Source: Hymenobacter cellulosivorans
Lineage (GTDB): Bacteria > Bacteroidota > Bacteroidia > Cytophagales > Hymenobacteraceae
Length of the DNA: 64,000 bases
Assembly (NCBI RefSeq): GCF_022919135.1
Contig: NZ_CP095049.1
Location: 3,042,501-3,106,500 of the forward strand
Direction: 5' to 3'
How positions within the stretch are numbered: position 1 is the first letter of the stretch; the number at the start of each line of letters is the position of its first letter. Positions 27,199 through 35,928 of the stretch are shown here, piece by piece. Made by a program: the position numbers and the translations under genes. The notes under the pieces are model-generated. The model was not told the DNA's origin and did not search any database. It saw only the letters and a list, made by a program, of their open reading frames with translations.

Positions 27199-27937
27199 GC
27201 AAGTCGAGCATTTTATAGAGTTGAGGGAAGGCGAATACCGTGACGGCAGCGGCGGCTTGGTACTGGAGCAGGTTGTGCAGGGCCGCTTCGGCGGCCAGCT
27301 TGCGTACTTCGGCCTCAGGCACGCCCAGGGCCTGCACCCATTTGCTGCGCAGGATAAACTCTCCCCGCTCGCCATGTAAATAGGCCAGCAGCAGCGCATA
27401 AGTCACCGCGTACAGTTGCGGTTGGGGCTGCACACGGCGAGTTTTCACTTTGCCTTCCAGGTACCCGGCTTGCTTCCAGGAGCTGGCCAGGCGCTGCGCA
27501 ATGGCATGGGCGCTGCCCTTGCTGTACCGCTCAGGGTGCCGATGCTCAAGGCCCTCTAAAAATTGCCCTACCGTAGCGGCTTCCCCCAGCCGCGTGTTCA
27601 GGACCAGGTCAGCACTTTCGGCCAGTAGCGGCTCCCTCGTCAGGGCGAGCAACAGCGTCATAATGCGCTGGTCGGTTTCGCTGGCCAGGGGCCATAAGTA
27701 AGCAAAAGCGCGAAACGGGGCATATTGTGGATTGAACGTATAGAGCTTCTGGAGCAGGATATTGGTTTTATCCAGATTCGATTTCGTGCGCTTCCCTACT
27801 ACGTTCTCGCTCAGCGAATCGTGAAAAGTGCCGCTGCCGGCTGCGTAATTCATTACCCGGGCCAGCTCCGCAAACATGATGGTGCGGCTCGTGTGGATAG
27901 TAGTGGTGATCAACTGTTTCGAGACAAAAGCCGGCAA
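27182..27937 (-). CDS. brxA: BREX protein BrxA (DUF1819)
   Basis: 251 aa. The frame matches BrxA, with an N-terminal segment TTTIHTSRTIMFAELARVM and a winged-helix-like middle; BrxA proteins bind DNA. No ATG precedes the conserved N-terminal part: the only start that keeps it is the TTG at 27937, while the frame stays open up to a TAG about 60 bases further upstream. Internal ATGs would delete conserved residues. It is the first gene of the BREX operon, reading leftward. Confidence 0.9.
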   Translation of the reverse strand: MPAFVSKQLITTTIHTSRTIMFAELARVMNYAAGSGTFHDSLSENVVGKRTKSNLDKTNILLQKLYTFNPQYAPFRAFAYLWPLASETDQRIMTLLLALTREPLLAESADLVLNTRLGEAATVGQFLEGLEHRHPERYSKGSAHAIAQRLASSWKQAGYLEGKVKTRRVQPQPQLYAVTYALLLAYLHGERGEFILRSKWVQALGVPEAEVRKLAAEAALHNLLQYQAAAAVTVFAFPQLYKMLDLHGLES

Positions 27938-28401
27938 AAAGCCTAAGATAAGGGTAGGACTTTTAGCGTAAAGCTACTCAAATACCTAAGCAGTTGTAGC
28001 GTGGCTGTACATTTTACCGTGTCATGCTTATTGCCCAAGAAGGTTTCTATTGCCTCTTCTAAGCTGGCTAATAGGTTAGTTATTATGTCAATAGGTGATG
28101 GTATCGATAGACACTACCTCACTCGAGCGGATCATATGCTCAACTTGGCCGTTGGTCTAAGCATAGGCTGACTTGGTTGGGTGGTGCTTCACAAATTACT
28201 TGCAGTAGCTGTAGCCAAAGCTGCGCTTGGTTATGGCCTTACAACGGACCACTAATATTTATAACTATATTGGCGTTCTTGACGATGAGTAAGAAACATC
28301 TCAGACAACAATTGACAGAATGTATCAATTGGGTAATAAAAAGGCGTCAATTATCGTGATGCCGTAGCACAATGGGCTCATAAACTTAAAAAACTAAAAC
28401 A
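27938..28401. other. Divergent intergenic region before brxA
   Basis: 464 bp, AT-richer than the BREX genes, between brxA and an unknown plus-strand gene. It must hold the BREX promoter, but I find no convincing TAnnTTTG box or palindrome. A 20-codon open stretch just before 28402 (YRDAVAQWAHKLKKLK, plus strand) runs on in another frame into the next gene and may be a relic of a lost protein end. Confidence 0.4.
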
Positions 28402-29175
28402 ATGGGATTTTTTGACTTTTTTAAAACAACGTCAGCACCATCTCTACAAAAACAAGATGATCGAGTTCAACCCTCTATAACAACTCCAATAGCGGTGCAG
28501 AAAGTCCCAGCCCCATCTATGACTCCTGTGCAAGAAATGGTTGCTACACTATTTTTTTCCGATACAATACAACAAGTTGAATATCAATTTAACTCGGGGA
28601 ATGAAATAACTCCTGTTGATAAGTTTGATATGCCTTTCAGGCTTTTTAAGGTCAATGAAGGTACCATAAACCTTGAACTGATGCTTAATAGAAGATGGGG
28701 CGCTATCAGAAGAGAGGAGATAGGAATGGTGCAGAATATGACTACCTATTTTAAGCCCATTGGAATATACAAACGTGACCAAGCATCTGGCAAATTACAT
28801 ATAATTATACTGAACGAATTTGAACAAGTCTACCTGCAAATGACCAGAAATGGATTGATTAAGACTGAGAACGAAGTCGAGATGCTTTCACTTGAGGAAA
28901 ATGCGGTAATAGCCACTTTCTCAATGGAGGCTGTTATAGAAGCAAGAGATAAAAAAGATAAGAAATTGACCATAAATGGGTTGAGCATGGAAATATTCAT
29001 GACTGGTGATGGGGCTTACCCACAAATGTTCCTGGATGATAAGTACAGGGTTAATGGCCCGTTAGGTGCGTATTTTGCCAATGGCCCTTATACACTCAAT
29101 CCAATGATGTCCGTCAAAGCGACTTTTGACGATCTGCTATCAAGAAACTTATTATCAGCTTATAAGGAACTGTAG
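28402..29175 (+). CDS. Unknown 257-aa protein divergent from BREX
   Basis: Clearly AT-richer than its neighbours. Starts MGFFDFFKTTSAPS, then a low-complexity linker rich in P, T and Q to about residue 45, then a soluble alpha/beta region with no motif I recognise. The N-terminal MGFFDFF may be an amphipathic membrane-touching helix. No signal peptide. It stands alone between the BREX operon and a recombinase relic; a defence role is only suggested by location. Confidence 0.65.
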   Translation: MGFFDFFKTTSAPSLQKQDDRVQPSITTPIAVQKVPAPSMTPVQEMVATLFFSDTIQQVEYQFNSGNEITPVDKFDMPFRLFKVNEGTINLELMLNRRWGAIRREEIGMVQNMTTYFKPIGIYKRDQASGKLHIIILNEFEQVYLQMTRNGLIKTENEVEMLSLEENAVIATFSMEAVIEARDKKDKKLTINGLSMEIFMTGDGAYPQMFLDDKYRVNGPLGAYFANGPYTLNPMMSVKATFDDLLSRNLLSAYKEL

Positions 29176-29251
29176 GCCGAGGTAGTATAAGTAAAACGGA
29201 CAGTGTAATGTCTTAACTTATGCTGCCCATGATTGAACAACTTAATCATAA

Positions 29252-29435
29252 GGGGTACGGCAGGCCGCGCGGCTTGCGTCGCTGCTACATGTCCAGGGGC
29301 ACACACTGCAGCAAATTGCCCATGAATTGAATGAGGTGGGGTACCGGACGCGGCGGGGAAAAGAGTTTTTTTCCTATGACTGTGCAACGCCTGCTCCCGT
29401 TACTTTGCGACTGGTATAGTAACTTTATAAAGTAA
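29252..29435 (+). pseudogene. Relic of a resolvase/invertase-type serine recombinase C-terminus
   Basis: The plus strand reads HTLQQIAHELNEVGYRTRRG then KEFF, followed after a one-base shift in a T-run by PMTVQRLLPLLCDWYS. This is the helix-turn-helix tail of small serine recombinases. There is no catalytic domain. It lies between two unknown genes and marks an older insertion event in the island. The rest of 29176-29518 shows nothing else. Confidence 0.7.
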
Positions 29436-29518
29436 AGCTAGATACGCAGTTGACATGATTGTACAAAGTGAGTTGAGGCATAACGTATTTATGTGAAGCC
29501 CCTTCACTCATTACCCTA

Positions 29519-30376
29519 ATGGCATTTCCAATCATCGCCCGGTTAAGTTTCCAGATGGCCCCCCATTGTGGCGGTACGCTTTCTACAACACGGTCCTACT
29601 TGCGGCGCGCTGCCCGGCGGCTTGCTAATGCCTTACCCAGCGGTGAAAAAGCATTAGCCTTGACAACTTGCGGCGGATTTTATTACTTCCCCTGGCCCGA
29701 AGACTTCACATGGTCCAATAATTTCTCCCCCACTCCAGCCGACCTACGTGCACTAGAAGCGTCCGCCGAACACCAGTTATGGCAGTTGCTCACCCCCTCT
29801 CTCCTCATGGAGTTGGCCGCAGTCACAGACTTCTTTTCCTTTGGTGCCGACAGCTGGTTAGCCCATCCGTCCACAACGCGTGAAGCGAAATACAGATGTG
29901 AGTTGGTAGGGCTACTCAACCTAAAAACCCTGCAAGTGCATTGGACAGGTAAATACTACCCTACTGGTAACTACCAAATGCGGCACCTTTATCGTTACTC
30001 TATCATCGATTCGCATTTTGTCTTCCTCAATCGCCGCCGCACCATGCTGTTAGGCTGCCACGACCTCAACCTGTTTAGTCCGCGAGGTATGGCTTCAGAA
30101 GCGGAAGGTGGTGTCAGAGCAAAGTTGCGAGCAGAATTCCTGGACTGTGCCAGCGCATTCGCGCCTACCATTGTCCTACATCATCCGCACACGACCGATT
30201 CACCTCGCATCTGGCTCGGGGCCATCCATCAGCTACAGCACCAGCTGCCTAGTGTTTCACGATTCATCAGTGGCATTAACGTCTACAACGATGGTAATCC
30301 ACCCCGTGGCCAATGGGGAGATATCCTGAAATCTACCACCTTTGGTCCATCAGTTATCGAAGTCAAATTAGCTTGA
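29519..30376 (+). CDS. Unknown 285-aa protein convergent with mcrC
   Basis: Soluble protein without signal peptide. Possible functional residues cluster in LLGCHDLNLFSPRG (about 180-193) and TIVLHHPHTTDSP (about 218-230), a Cys/His/Asp then His-x-x-His layout that could form a metal site; this is inference. Also notable is DFFSFGADSWLAHP (about 100). It ends 5 bp from the mcrC stop on the opposite strand and is not in that operon. I do not recognise the family. Confidence 0.7.
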   Translation: MAFPIIARLSFQMAPHCGGTLSTTRSYLRRAARRLANALPSGEKALALTTCGGFYYFPWPEDFTWSNNFSPTPADLRALEASAEHQLWQLLTPSLLMELAAVTDFFSFGADSWLAHPSTTREAKYRCELVGLLNLKTLQVHWTGKYYPTGNYQMRHLYRYSIIDSHFVFLNRRRTMLLGCHDLNLFSPRGMASEAEGGVRAKLRAEFLDCASAFAPTIVLHHPHTTDSPRIWLGAIHQLQHQLPSVSRFISGINVYNDGNPPRGQWGDILKSTTFGPSVIEVKLA

Positions 30377-30381
30377 TTGCA

Positions 30382-31608
30382 TTACAGCTTCTCAATCAAA
30401 GCTAGTAGATCTGTGCCACAGTTGGTATTAAGCGAACCATCTGGCTTAATAATATTTAAAAAGCAGCAGTGGCCTTCTAAGTGCGTGGTGGGCAACCATT
30501 GACTGGCGCCGTAAGTGGCCCGACGGCCTTCCCTCTGTCCATCCGAGTTTGGATACAAGAGCATGGCGTGTTTCGCGCCCCATAGGTGGCAGTACGCGTA
30601 CAGCTGCTGCAAATCGGAAGCAGCAGGGCGTTCATTATCGGGAACCTTCCACTTGGTATCTAGAATGAACACACCGTTTGGTTCCGCAAGCTTTATAATG
30701 AGGTCGGGGCGAACGGTCAGATCATCCCAAAACACCGCTCGGTTTTGCACCTGCACCGTTGTACTGCTGTCCGCTGCAACGGCGGACCGAAGCTGCTGGG
30801 CGACGTACTGTTCAAATAGACGATTCATGTCGAAAAGTAGAGCTGCGGCTTGCGTCTCCCCTTTTGCTAGGTCAGGGCTTAAGTGGCGCAAGAGCAGTAA
30901 GGCTAGGTCCAATGCCGGCCCGTAGCGTTCCATTTGGCGGGACAACACGGGGCGCGAGGCGGGCACTGCTATTGGGGGCACCTCCGGCCAATGTAGCAAC
31001 AAGGCTTGCGCGCGGCAAACCAGGCCTGGGCCTTGTGCTACTTTCACAGCAAGGCCAAGGGCCATGCGCAAGAAGCTGTGGAGGTGATGCTCCTGGTCGT
31101 ATTCCTGGTGACGCGTGTAGAAATGCTCCTGATGAACCAAGTTATGCTTGAGCTGTTGGGCAAACAGCAGTTGCCCTTTGAGGGCAAGGCCGTTGCTTGT
31201 TTTGGCGCGGTAACGTTTCGACAAGCCGTGGCGGAGCAGTATGTCACACTGCTCGATGAACAAGCGAATGTAAAGCTCCAGCAATGCCAGCGGTCGTTCC
31301 GCCAAAGCGGCAACAGTCGGGGCTGCGACGGGCAACTGCCCGCTGCGACGCAGCATTTCGAGCAACGCCCTCCGCCAGCGCTTTTCATTCGGCGCGGCTC
31401 GGTCAGTCTTTGGCAGAATCTCTAGTAGTAGCCCAGGTAATTGGATCACGCCCACATATGAGGTAAATCGGACGCCCCGGTCGAGCATTGTGAACCAGCT
31501 GTTACCATGCCGCTCGTTAAGGCGAGCCAGCTCCTGAAAATGGCGTAGTTGAAACTCCCCCTGGCCAACCCGAAGAATGGAGTACTCAAAACAAGTGAGC
31601 GTACTCAT
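30382..31608 (-). CDS. mcrC: McrC, nuclease subunit of the McrBC modification-dependent restriction system
   Basis: 408 aa. The N-terminal part matches the McrBC 5-methylcytosine restriction component; the C-terminal PD-(D/E)XK core is visible as VRPDLIIKL (about 300-308) and FILDTKWK (about 315-322). McrC binds the McrB hexamer, stimulates its GTPase and cuts DNA containing modified cytosines. Its start overlaps the mcrB stop by 4 bp (ATGA), so the two are translationally coupled. Confidence 0.93.
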   Translation of the reverse strand: MSTLTCFEYSILRVGQGEFQLRHFQELARLNERHGNSWFTMLDRGVRFTSYVGVIQLPGLLLEILPKTDRAAPNEKRWRRALLEMLRRSGQLPVAAPTVAALAERPLALLELYIRLFIEQCDILLRHGLSKRYRAKTSNGLALKGQLLFAQQLKHNLVHQEHFYTRHQEYDQEHHLHSFLRMALGLAVKVAQGPGLVCRAQALLLHWPEVPPIAVPASRPVLSRQMERYGPALDLALLLLRHLSPDLAKGETQAAALLFDMNRLFEQYVAQQLRSAVAADSSTTVQVQNRAVFWDDLTVRPDLIIKLAEPNGVFILDTKWKVPDNERPAASDLQQLYAYCHLWGAKHAMLLYPNSDGQREGRRATYGASQWLPTTHLEGHCCFLNIIKPDGSLNTNCGTDLLALIEKL

Positions 31609-34007
31609 TCTGCGGAAGCTCCGGGATCGGTCGCGCTGGTGCTTGTTCTAACAGAAGGAGCGTGGTTCACTACATAAAGCCCCTGAAAGCTTTTAACAGT
31701 CCACTGGCCAGGGTCAGTAATGCGGTAACGTATGGGACGTTCGTCGTACTCGTCAACCGGGTCGAGCAAACTGACTTTTAACGTTAGCTTTTCAACAAAC
31801 GCTTTCCCTAGTATTTGCCGTATTCGGGCCCAATTGCCGTAAAAATACTCTTGCAGCTGCGGAATGATTTTATGATGGAAAGCATCTCGCAGCTCCTCCA
31901 ACGAATTCACCCCCATCAACCAGGCATGCCCAAGGCAATGGTCCCGACTCGACAAATACTCAATTCTCTCGTTCAGCGCCGTTAGTAAAGGGCCTAGTTC
32001 CACTCCTGCAACTGCCTTTAGCAAATTGGGCTTTGGAGGCATTTCGCTAAAAGAAAACCGCCGCCGCAGTGCCGTATCAAGTGCTTCGATGCTTCGGTCA
32101 GCGGTGTTCATCGTGCCCAACAAATAGAGGTTGGGGGGGACTTGAAAGCTGGCTTTGGAATACGGCAGCTTCAAGTTCATCGCGTTTAATTGGCCACCCC
32201 GCTTGTCGTCTTCCAGCAGCGTAATTAATTCGCCAAAAATATTGGACACATTGCCCCGGTTAATTTCATCAATGATGAGTACAAAACGCGGAGCATCAGC
32301 TAAGATTTCCGCTGCTACCTGCGCATAGTCCAGTTTATTAGCCGCTAGTTTAGCGGCGGCTGGGTCGGCCACCAACCCCTGCAACAAATTAGGCCAAGCG
32401 GACTTGTTGCTGATTTCTATCGGAGAGGCGACCGGGGCTACCTGTCCCTCAAATTCCTTGAAGGCGTTGAACACCGCCCAGTAAGCGGAGGTATTTGCAC
32501 CCTTTATCGTCGCCGTAATGTCATTGGTAACATTTTGTATTTCGGCCACCGTTTTGAATTTGTCATACAGCTTGCGCAGCCGAAAGCCACTGACAGTAAA
32601 CGGCTCTTCCTTCTGACCTTTTTTATGTCGCACCCACAGGTTGCCTTTCGGTGAAAAGCCGTCAAAGACAATCGCCGTATCCGATTTGGTTTTAAAAACA
32701 ACCTCTTCCCCTTTCAGCAGCTTGTCTTCTAGGGTAGCTACGAATTGGGTATAAACTGAAGTGAAATCGAGTGGGGTGGCCAACGCGGTACTGCTGAGCC
32801 CTTGCTGTTGGTGCCATAAATTGATGGCGGCAGCACCTCGCTCACTGAGGGTGCGAAACACCCCCGGCTCGATGCGGTAACTCAACGCTTCTGCCTCCTC
32901 GTCGTCATCGTCCGTGGCAAGGGTCGGCTTTATGCCCTCTACAAAGTCCTCGTAGCTGAAAGACTGGTGGAACGTCACAAATTCTACTTGGCCGCGCAGT
33001 CGGTACGTCTGGAGCAGGGCTTGCAACGCCTCACGGTTTGCATAATATTCCGCCTCTACTTCACTTACTTTCCGGCCTTCAATGATCGCCACGGCCCATG
33101 CGGCAGTGGCGTAGGTCTTCCCAGTACCAGGAGGTCCGAAAAGAATTTGGTTGCTCGGAAATTTTTGCAAGGGTACAGTGCTAAGTGGATCCGGCTCAGC
33201 CGGAGGGAAATGTGTGTTAAGGACTGCTAGTAGTTCGGGGTGTTGTGCTTCGTAAGCTTGGCGAATGCGGGTCCAATGCTTTGTGCGCCCAAAAGCGGCA
33301 GCCACTAGAAACGTGTTGGCATTCATTTCGGCCGCATGGGGTATCCACCATTTTACAGGGCATGTCAATTCAGTAGCAGGAAGGCCGGCCGCAGTGGAAT
33401 CAGAGGAGGGAGCAACCACGCCGAGGCCAAGGGCTTGATTATAGCGAGTCGTTGCCACTAGCACGTCTCCGGGGCGAAGTTGGCCAAATGCCAGGCGAGC
33501 CGACTCCGATACAATAGCTGGCAAATAGGCGTTTCCAAACTCTTGAAATTTCGGCCACCATGTTCCGTCCGGGCCAGGGTGCACGAAATAAATGGCGGGC
33601 GGGCGGGCAGGTACAGTAGGCAGCGCAAAAATCCTTCGAATCTGCGCTTCTCCCGCCCGTATTTGCGCGATGGTACTCTGATACCGAGTTTGGACTTCGT
33701 ACGGCTTTATGGGTGCGTCCCATTCAATAAGTAACCTTTGGCCATTGCCCTCATTTTCCCGAACGGTGCCCAAGGCAATCACTTGGATATACGCCCTTGA
33801 CTCACCTTTCTTGCGTGACCCACGCGTAAAATAGTTTTTCAGGGCAACCCGTGCCCCAACGGGCACCCGCCGTACTAGTGCTTCGACTGTCTTGTTGTGG
33901 TCATGGTCCCAAAGTCCATGCTCAACAAATCGTTTTTGCTGCTCAATGCCTTCACCCTGTTTGTAGCCAAGCACATAGTAAGCAGGAGCCACAAGATTAT
34001 TATTCAT
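31605..34007 (-). CDS. mcrB: McrB, AAA+ GTPase of the McrBC restriction system
   Basis: 800 aa, long for McrB because of an N-terminal recognition region of about 270 residues. The motor has Walker A GPPGTGKTY (about 290-298), Walker B LIIDEINRGN (about 571-580) and the McrB signature GTMNTADRS (about 627-635). The N-terminal part, with YYVLGYKQGEG and a second block near 200-260 (PGDVLVATTRYNQALGLGVV), may be an EVE/YTH-like modified-base reader; that is inference. It would read modified DNA and drive McrC. It shares the island with a BREX methylase, which modifies adenine and should not trigger it. Confidence 0.93.
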   Translation of the reverse strand: MNNNLVAPAYYVLGYKQGEGIEQQKRFVEHGLWDHDHNKTVEALVRRVPVGARVALKNYFTRGSRKKGESRAYIQVIALGTVRENEGNGQRLLIEWDAPIKPYEVQTRYQSTIAQIRAGEAQIRRIFALPTVPARPPAIYFVHPGPDGTWWPKFQEFGNAYLPAIVSESARLAFGQLRPGDVLVATTRYNQALGLGVVAPSSDSTAAGLPATELTCPVKWWIPHAAEMNANTFLVAAAFGRTKHWTRIRQAYEAQHPELLAVLNTHFPPAEPDPLSTVPLQKFPSNQILFGPPGTGKTYATAAWAVAIIEGRKVSEVEAEYYANREALQALLQTYRLRGQVEFVTFHQSFSYEDFVEGIKPTLATDDDDEEAEALSYRIEPGVFRTLSERGAAAINLWHQQQGLSSTALATPLDFTSVYTQFVATLEDKLLKGEEVVFKTKSDTAIVFDGFSPKGNLWVRHKKGQKEEPFTVSGFRLRKLYDKFKTVAEIQNVTNDITATIKGANTSAYWAVFNAFKEFEGQVAPVASPIEISNKSAWPNLLQGLVADPAAAKLAANKLDYAQVAAEILADAPRFVLIIDEINRGNVSNIFGELITLLEDDKRGGQLNAMNLKLPYSKASFQVPPNLYLLGTMNTADRSIEALDTALRRRFSFSEMPPKPNLLKAVAGVELGPLLTALNERIEYLSSRDHCLGHAWLMGVNSLEELRDAFHHKIIPQLQEYFYGNWARIRQILGKAFVEKLTLKVSLLDPVDEYDERPIRYRITDPGQWTVKSFQGLYVVNHAPSVRTSTSATDPGASAE

Positions 34008-34023
34008 TTAAATGCGGCGGTAA

Positions 34024-34380
34024 GTGCTATGTGCACCAGTTGGATTGAGGTTCGTTGTCCGTGATAACAGCCCATTAGGCGCAATCCCAAAGCTAGCACT
34101 TTCCGAGTTTCAAACTCTCTTAAACGAATCGCTGCCTCTGCTGGCAAACGTTTATAAAAGACCGCAAAAGCCCACTTCTATCTACATACACGAGAGGTTA
34201 CTGCTCTTATTAGCCCGGTTTAGTGTAAATAGTCTAATAGTAGCGGCATTATTGGTAGATCAAAAATGGTTGCCAACGGCCTTTTGCTACTCCTTTAAGA
34301 TAGGAAGTGCTCCACTCAGCATCATTCATGACCACTGCCTAGCTCCGGTCAGCGTTATTCTTTATTATCACAATAACTAG
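34024..34380 (+). CDS. Doubtful 118-aa frame upstream of mcrB
   Basis: A GTG-started plus-strand frame divergent from mcrB, with reasonably protein-like content (KPTSIYIHERLLLLLARF) and a hydrophobic end, but no recognised domain. It could be a real small gene, a fragment, or chance in the mcrB promoter region. 34381-34514 has no other content that I can support. Confidence 0.25.
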   Translation: MLCAPVGLRFVVRDNSPLGAIPKLALSEFQTLLNESLPLLANVYKRPQKPTSIYIHERLLLLLARFSVNSLIVAALLVDQKWLPTAFCYSFKIGSAPLSIIHDHCLAPVSVILYYHNN

Positions 34381-34514
34381 AACTTTTGTTCTTAATCTAA
34401 TTTTGACCCCTGTAGCACAACATTGAATTAACAGGCCATAATCAGAACAAAATACGGCATTACACGCAAGATAAAAGTACAGCGTCGAAACTAAAAATTT
34501 GGAGGAATTCAGAC

Positions 34515-34562
34515 CGGACGGTGAGTATATAAGTGCGGCAGAACTTATATACTCACCGTCCG
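34515..34562. repeat. Perfect 20-bp inverted repeat upstream of the PLD nuclease gene
   Basis: Arms 34515-34534 and 34543-34562 (CGGACGGTGAGTATATAAGT and its complement) around the 8-nt loop GCGGCAGA. No T-run follows. It lies 121 bp before the ATG of the PLD gene. Its loop length equals that of the hairpin before the helicase gene, but the sequences differ. Confidence 0.8.
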
Positions 34563-34683
34563 AGGGCCAATATTTCGATGAGGCGCTATCGCTGCTCTAC
34601 CTTTACATTCAGCTTGTTGGAAATTGTAGGGAATAGGTTATCTACATTTCCAGACCTTCTCCATTTCGTTATTACACAACCAC

Positions 34684-35472
34684 ATGGGTACTATTGCCAC
34701 TTTCTCCGACATCCAACAGCACTTGGAAAAGTGCATTGCTGAAACGACTGAAAGAATTCATATTGCTGTAGCGTGGTTCACGAATAGAGAACTGCTAGGT
34801 TTGCTTACAGATAAAGCCGCTAAGGGAGTTGCCGTCGAAATTATCATAAGCGATGACGTTATTAACCAGCGGCTGGTTATCCAAGATTTTATCCGCGCTG
34901 GTGGCCAAATGACCATCTGCCTGAGCACCGGCTCACGTTTTCTCCACGAGAAATTCGCCGTATTTGACGATCGAAAAGTAGTACTAGGCTCCTATAACTG
35001 GACCTACGCGGCTGAGCGCCACAACCACGAGTCGATCATTGTCTCTAACGACCCAAACCTAATCAAACAGTACCAGATCCGCTTCCGTCACTTAGCCACA
35101 ATAGCTTCATCTACCCCACCAGCGGTATGGAACTCTGTGACGTCAGGTTCTGCAGTAACTGCAGAAGGCGAACTACAGCAATTGGAGCTAGACCTGCAAC
35201 GGGAGTTCCAACATACACTCGCGGAAGCAAAACGGCTACATGTCTTTATGAACTACGACTTCATTCAACGGTATCTTGAACGGTATGGGGCTATTGGTGC
35301 TGCTAAACGCCTCGTTTCCACTGGTCCGGATAATGTTCAAGCGGGTTTCCGCAAGCTCTGTGAGGCAAACCGAAAGGACCTCACCTTCGAAAACATCATG
35401 AGTCAAGAAAAATACCAGCCCCTATTCAATGAAGATATGCGCGAACGAGCTAAGAAGCGTTTACGCAGCTAA
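34684..35472 (+). CDS. Phospholipase D-like domain nuclease
   Basis: 262 aa. One HxK-type PLD motif is complete: LHEKFAVFDDRKVVLGSYNW (about 86-106), with a preceding IHIAVAWFTN strand as in PLD nucleases such as Nuc and BfiI; one motif per chain implies a homodimer. The C-terminal third is helical and unassigned, possibly a DNA- or partner-binding part. No signal peptide or membrane segment, so cytoplasmic. It stands alone behind a hairpin. PLD nucleases are frequent effectors in defence islands. Confidence 0.85.
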   Translation: MGTIATFSDIQQHLEKCIAETTERIHIAVAWFTNRELLGLLTDKAAKGVAVEIIISDDVINQRLVIQDFIRAGGQMTICLSTGSRFLHEKFAVFDDRKVVLGSYNWTYAAERHNHESIIVSNDPNLIKQYQIRFRHLATIASSTPPAVWNSVTSGSAVTAEGELQQLELDLQREFQHTLAEAKRLHVFMNYDFIQRYLERYGAIGAAKRLVSTGPDNVQAGFRKLCEANRKDLTFENIMSQEKYQPLFNEDMRERAKKRLRS

Positions 35473-35526
35473 GACAATGCCATCAAGTGAAATAAGGGGC
35501 CCGCGTGAGGAAGACCAAGCGGGTGA

Positions 35527-35781
35527 AGTTTTTGCAACGCTCTGCCAATACGAAGCTCCATTCTATCTGAAACAGTCAACGCTCACCTCATTTCTAAACT
35601 GAACTGGCGAGCAGAGAAAGCTCAGGAAGCAGAAGAACTTATTAATCGAATCAAGAACGGGGACCGCCGGCCCAAAGGATCCACACCATCGAAGTCCGGT
35701 CACGACGCTTGGCGAGAGGAGTGTAACCGAAAGGCTGCTACCTCATCTACTCCGCTAACCACTCCACCCGCCGAGCTTTGA
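35527..35781 (+). pseudogene. Start-less 84-codon relic downstream of the PLD gene
   Basis: An open plus-strand frame without a start reads protein-like sequence (TVNAHLISKLNWRAEKAQEA, then LINRIKNGDRRPKGS and WREECNRKAA) to a stop at 35779. An overlapping ATG frame at 35477 gives only 42 codons. It may be the 3' end of a lost gene joined by a frameshift. Nothing is seen in 35782-35928. Confidence 0.35.
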
Positions 35782-35928
35782 AGATTAGAAATGACTAATT
35801 TGAGCTGGAGATTAGGTAAGTGTGAAAGGTAGTTAGCGTCAATGGCAAGACATATAGATCTAACCTACCGGACCAAACATAATCGCTACGCTTCAACCTT
35901 ATCCTAACCTTTTGAATTTGCCTAAATT

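Noticed and set aside
13454..27937. DISARM or another BREX subtype
   Set aside because: The order brxA, brxB, brxC, pglX, pglZ, brxL with a Lon-like BrxL is type 1 BREX; no drmA/drmB, brxHI or brxD genes are present.
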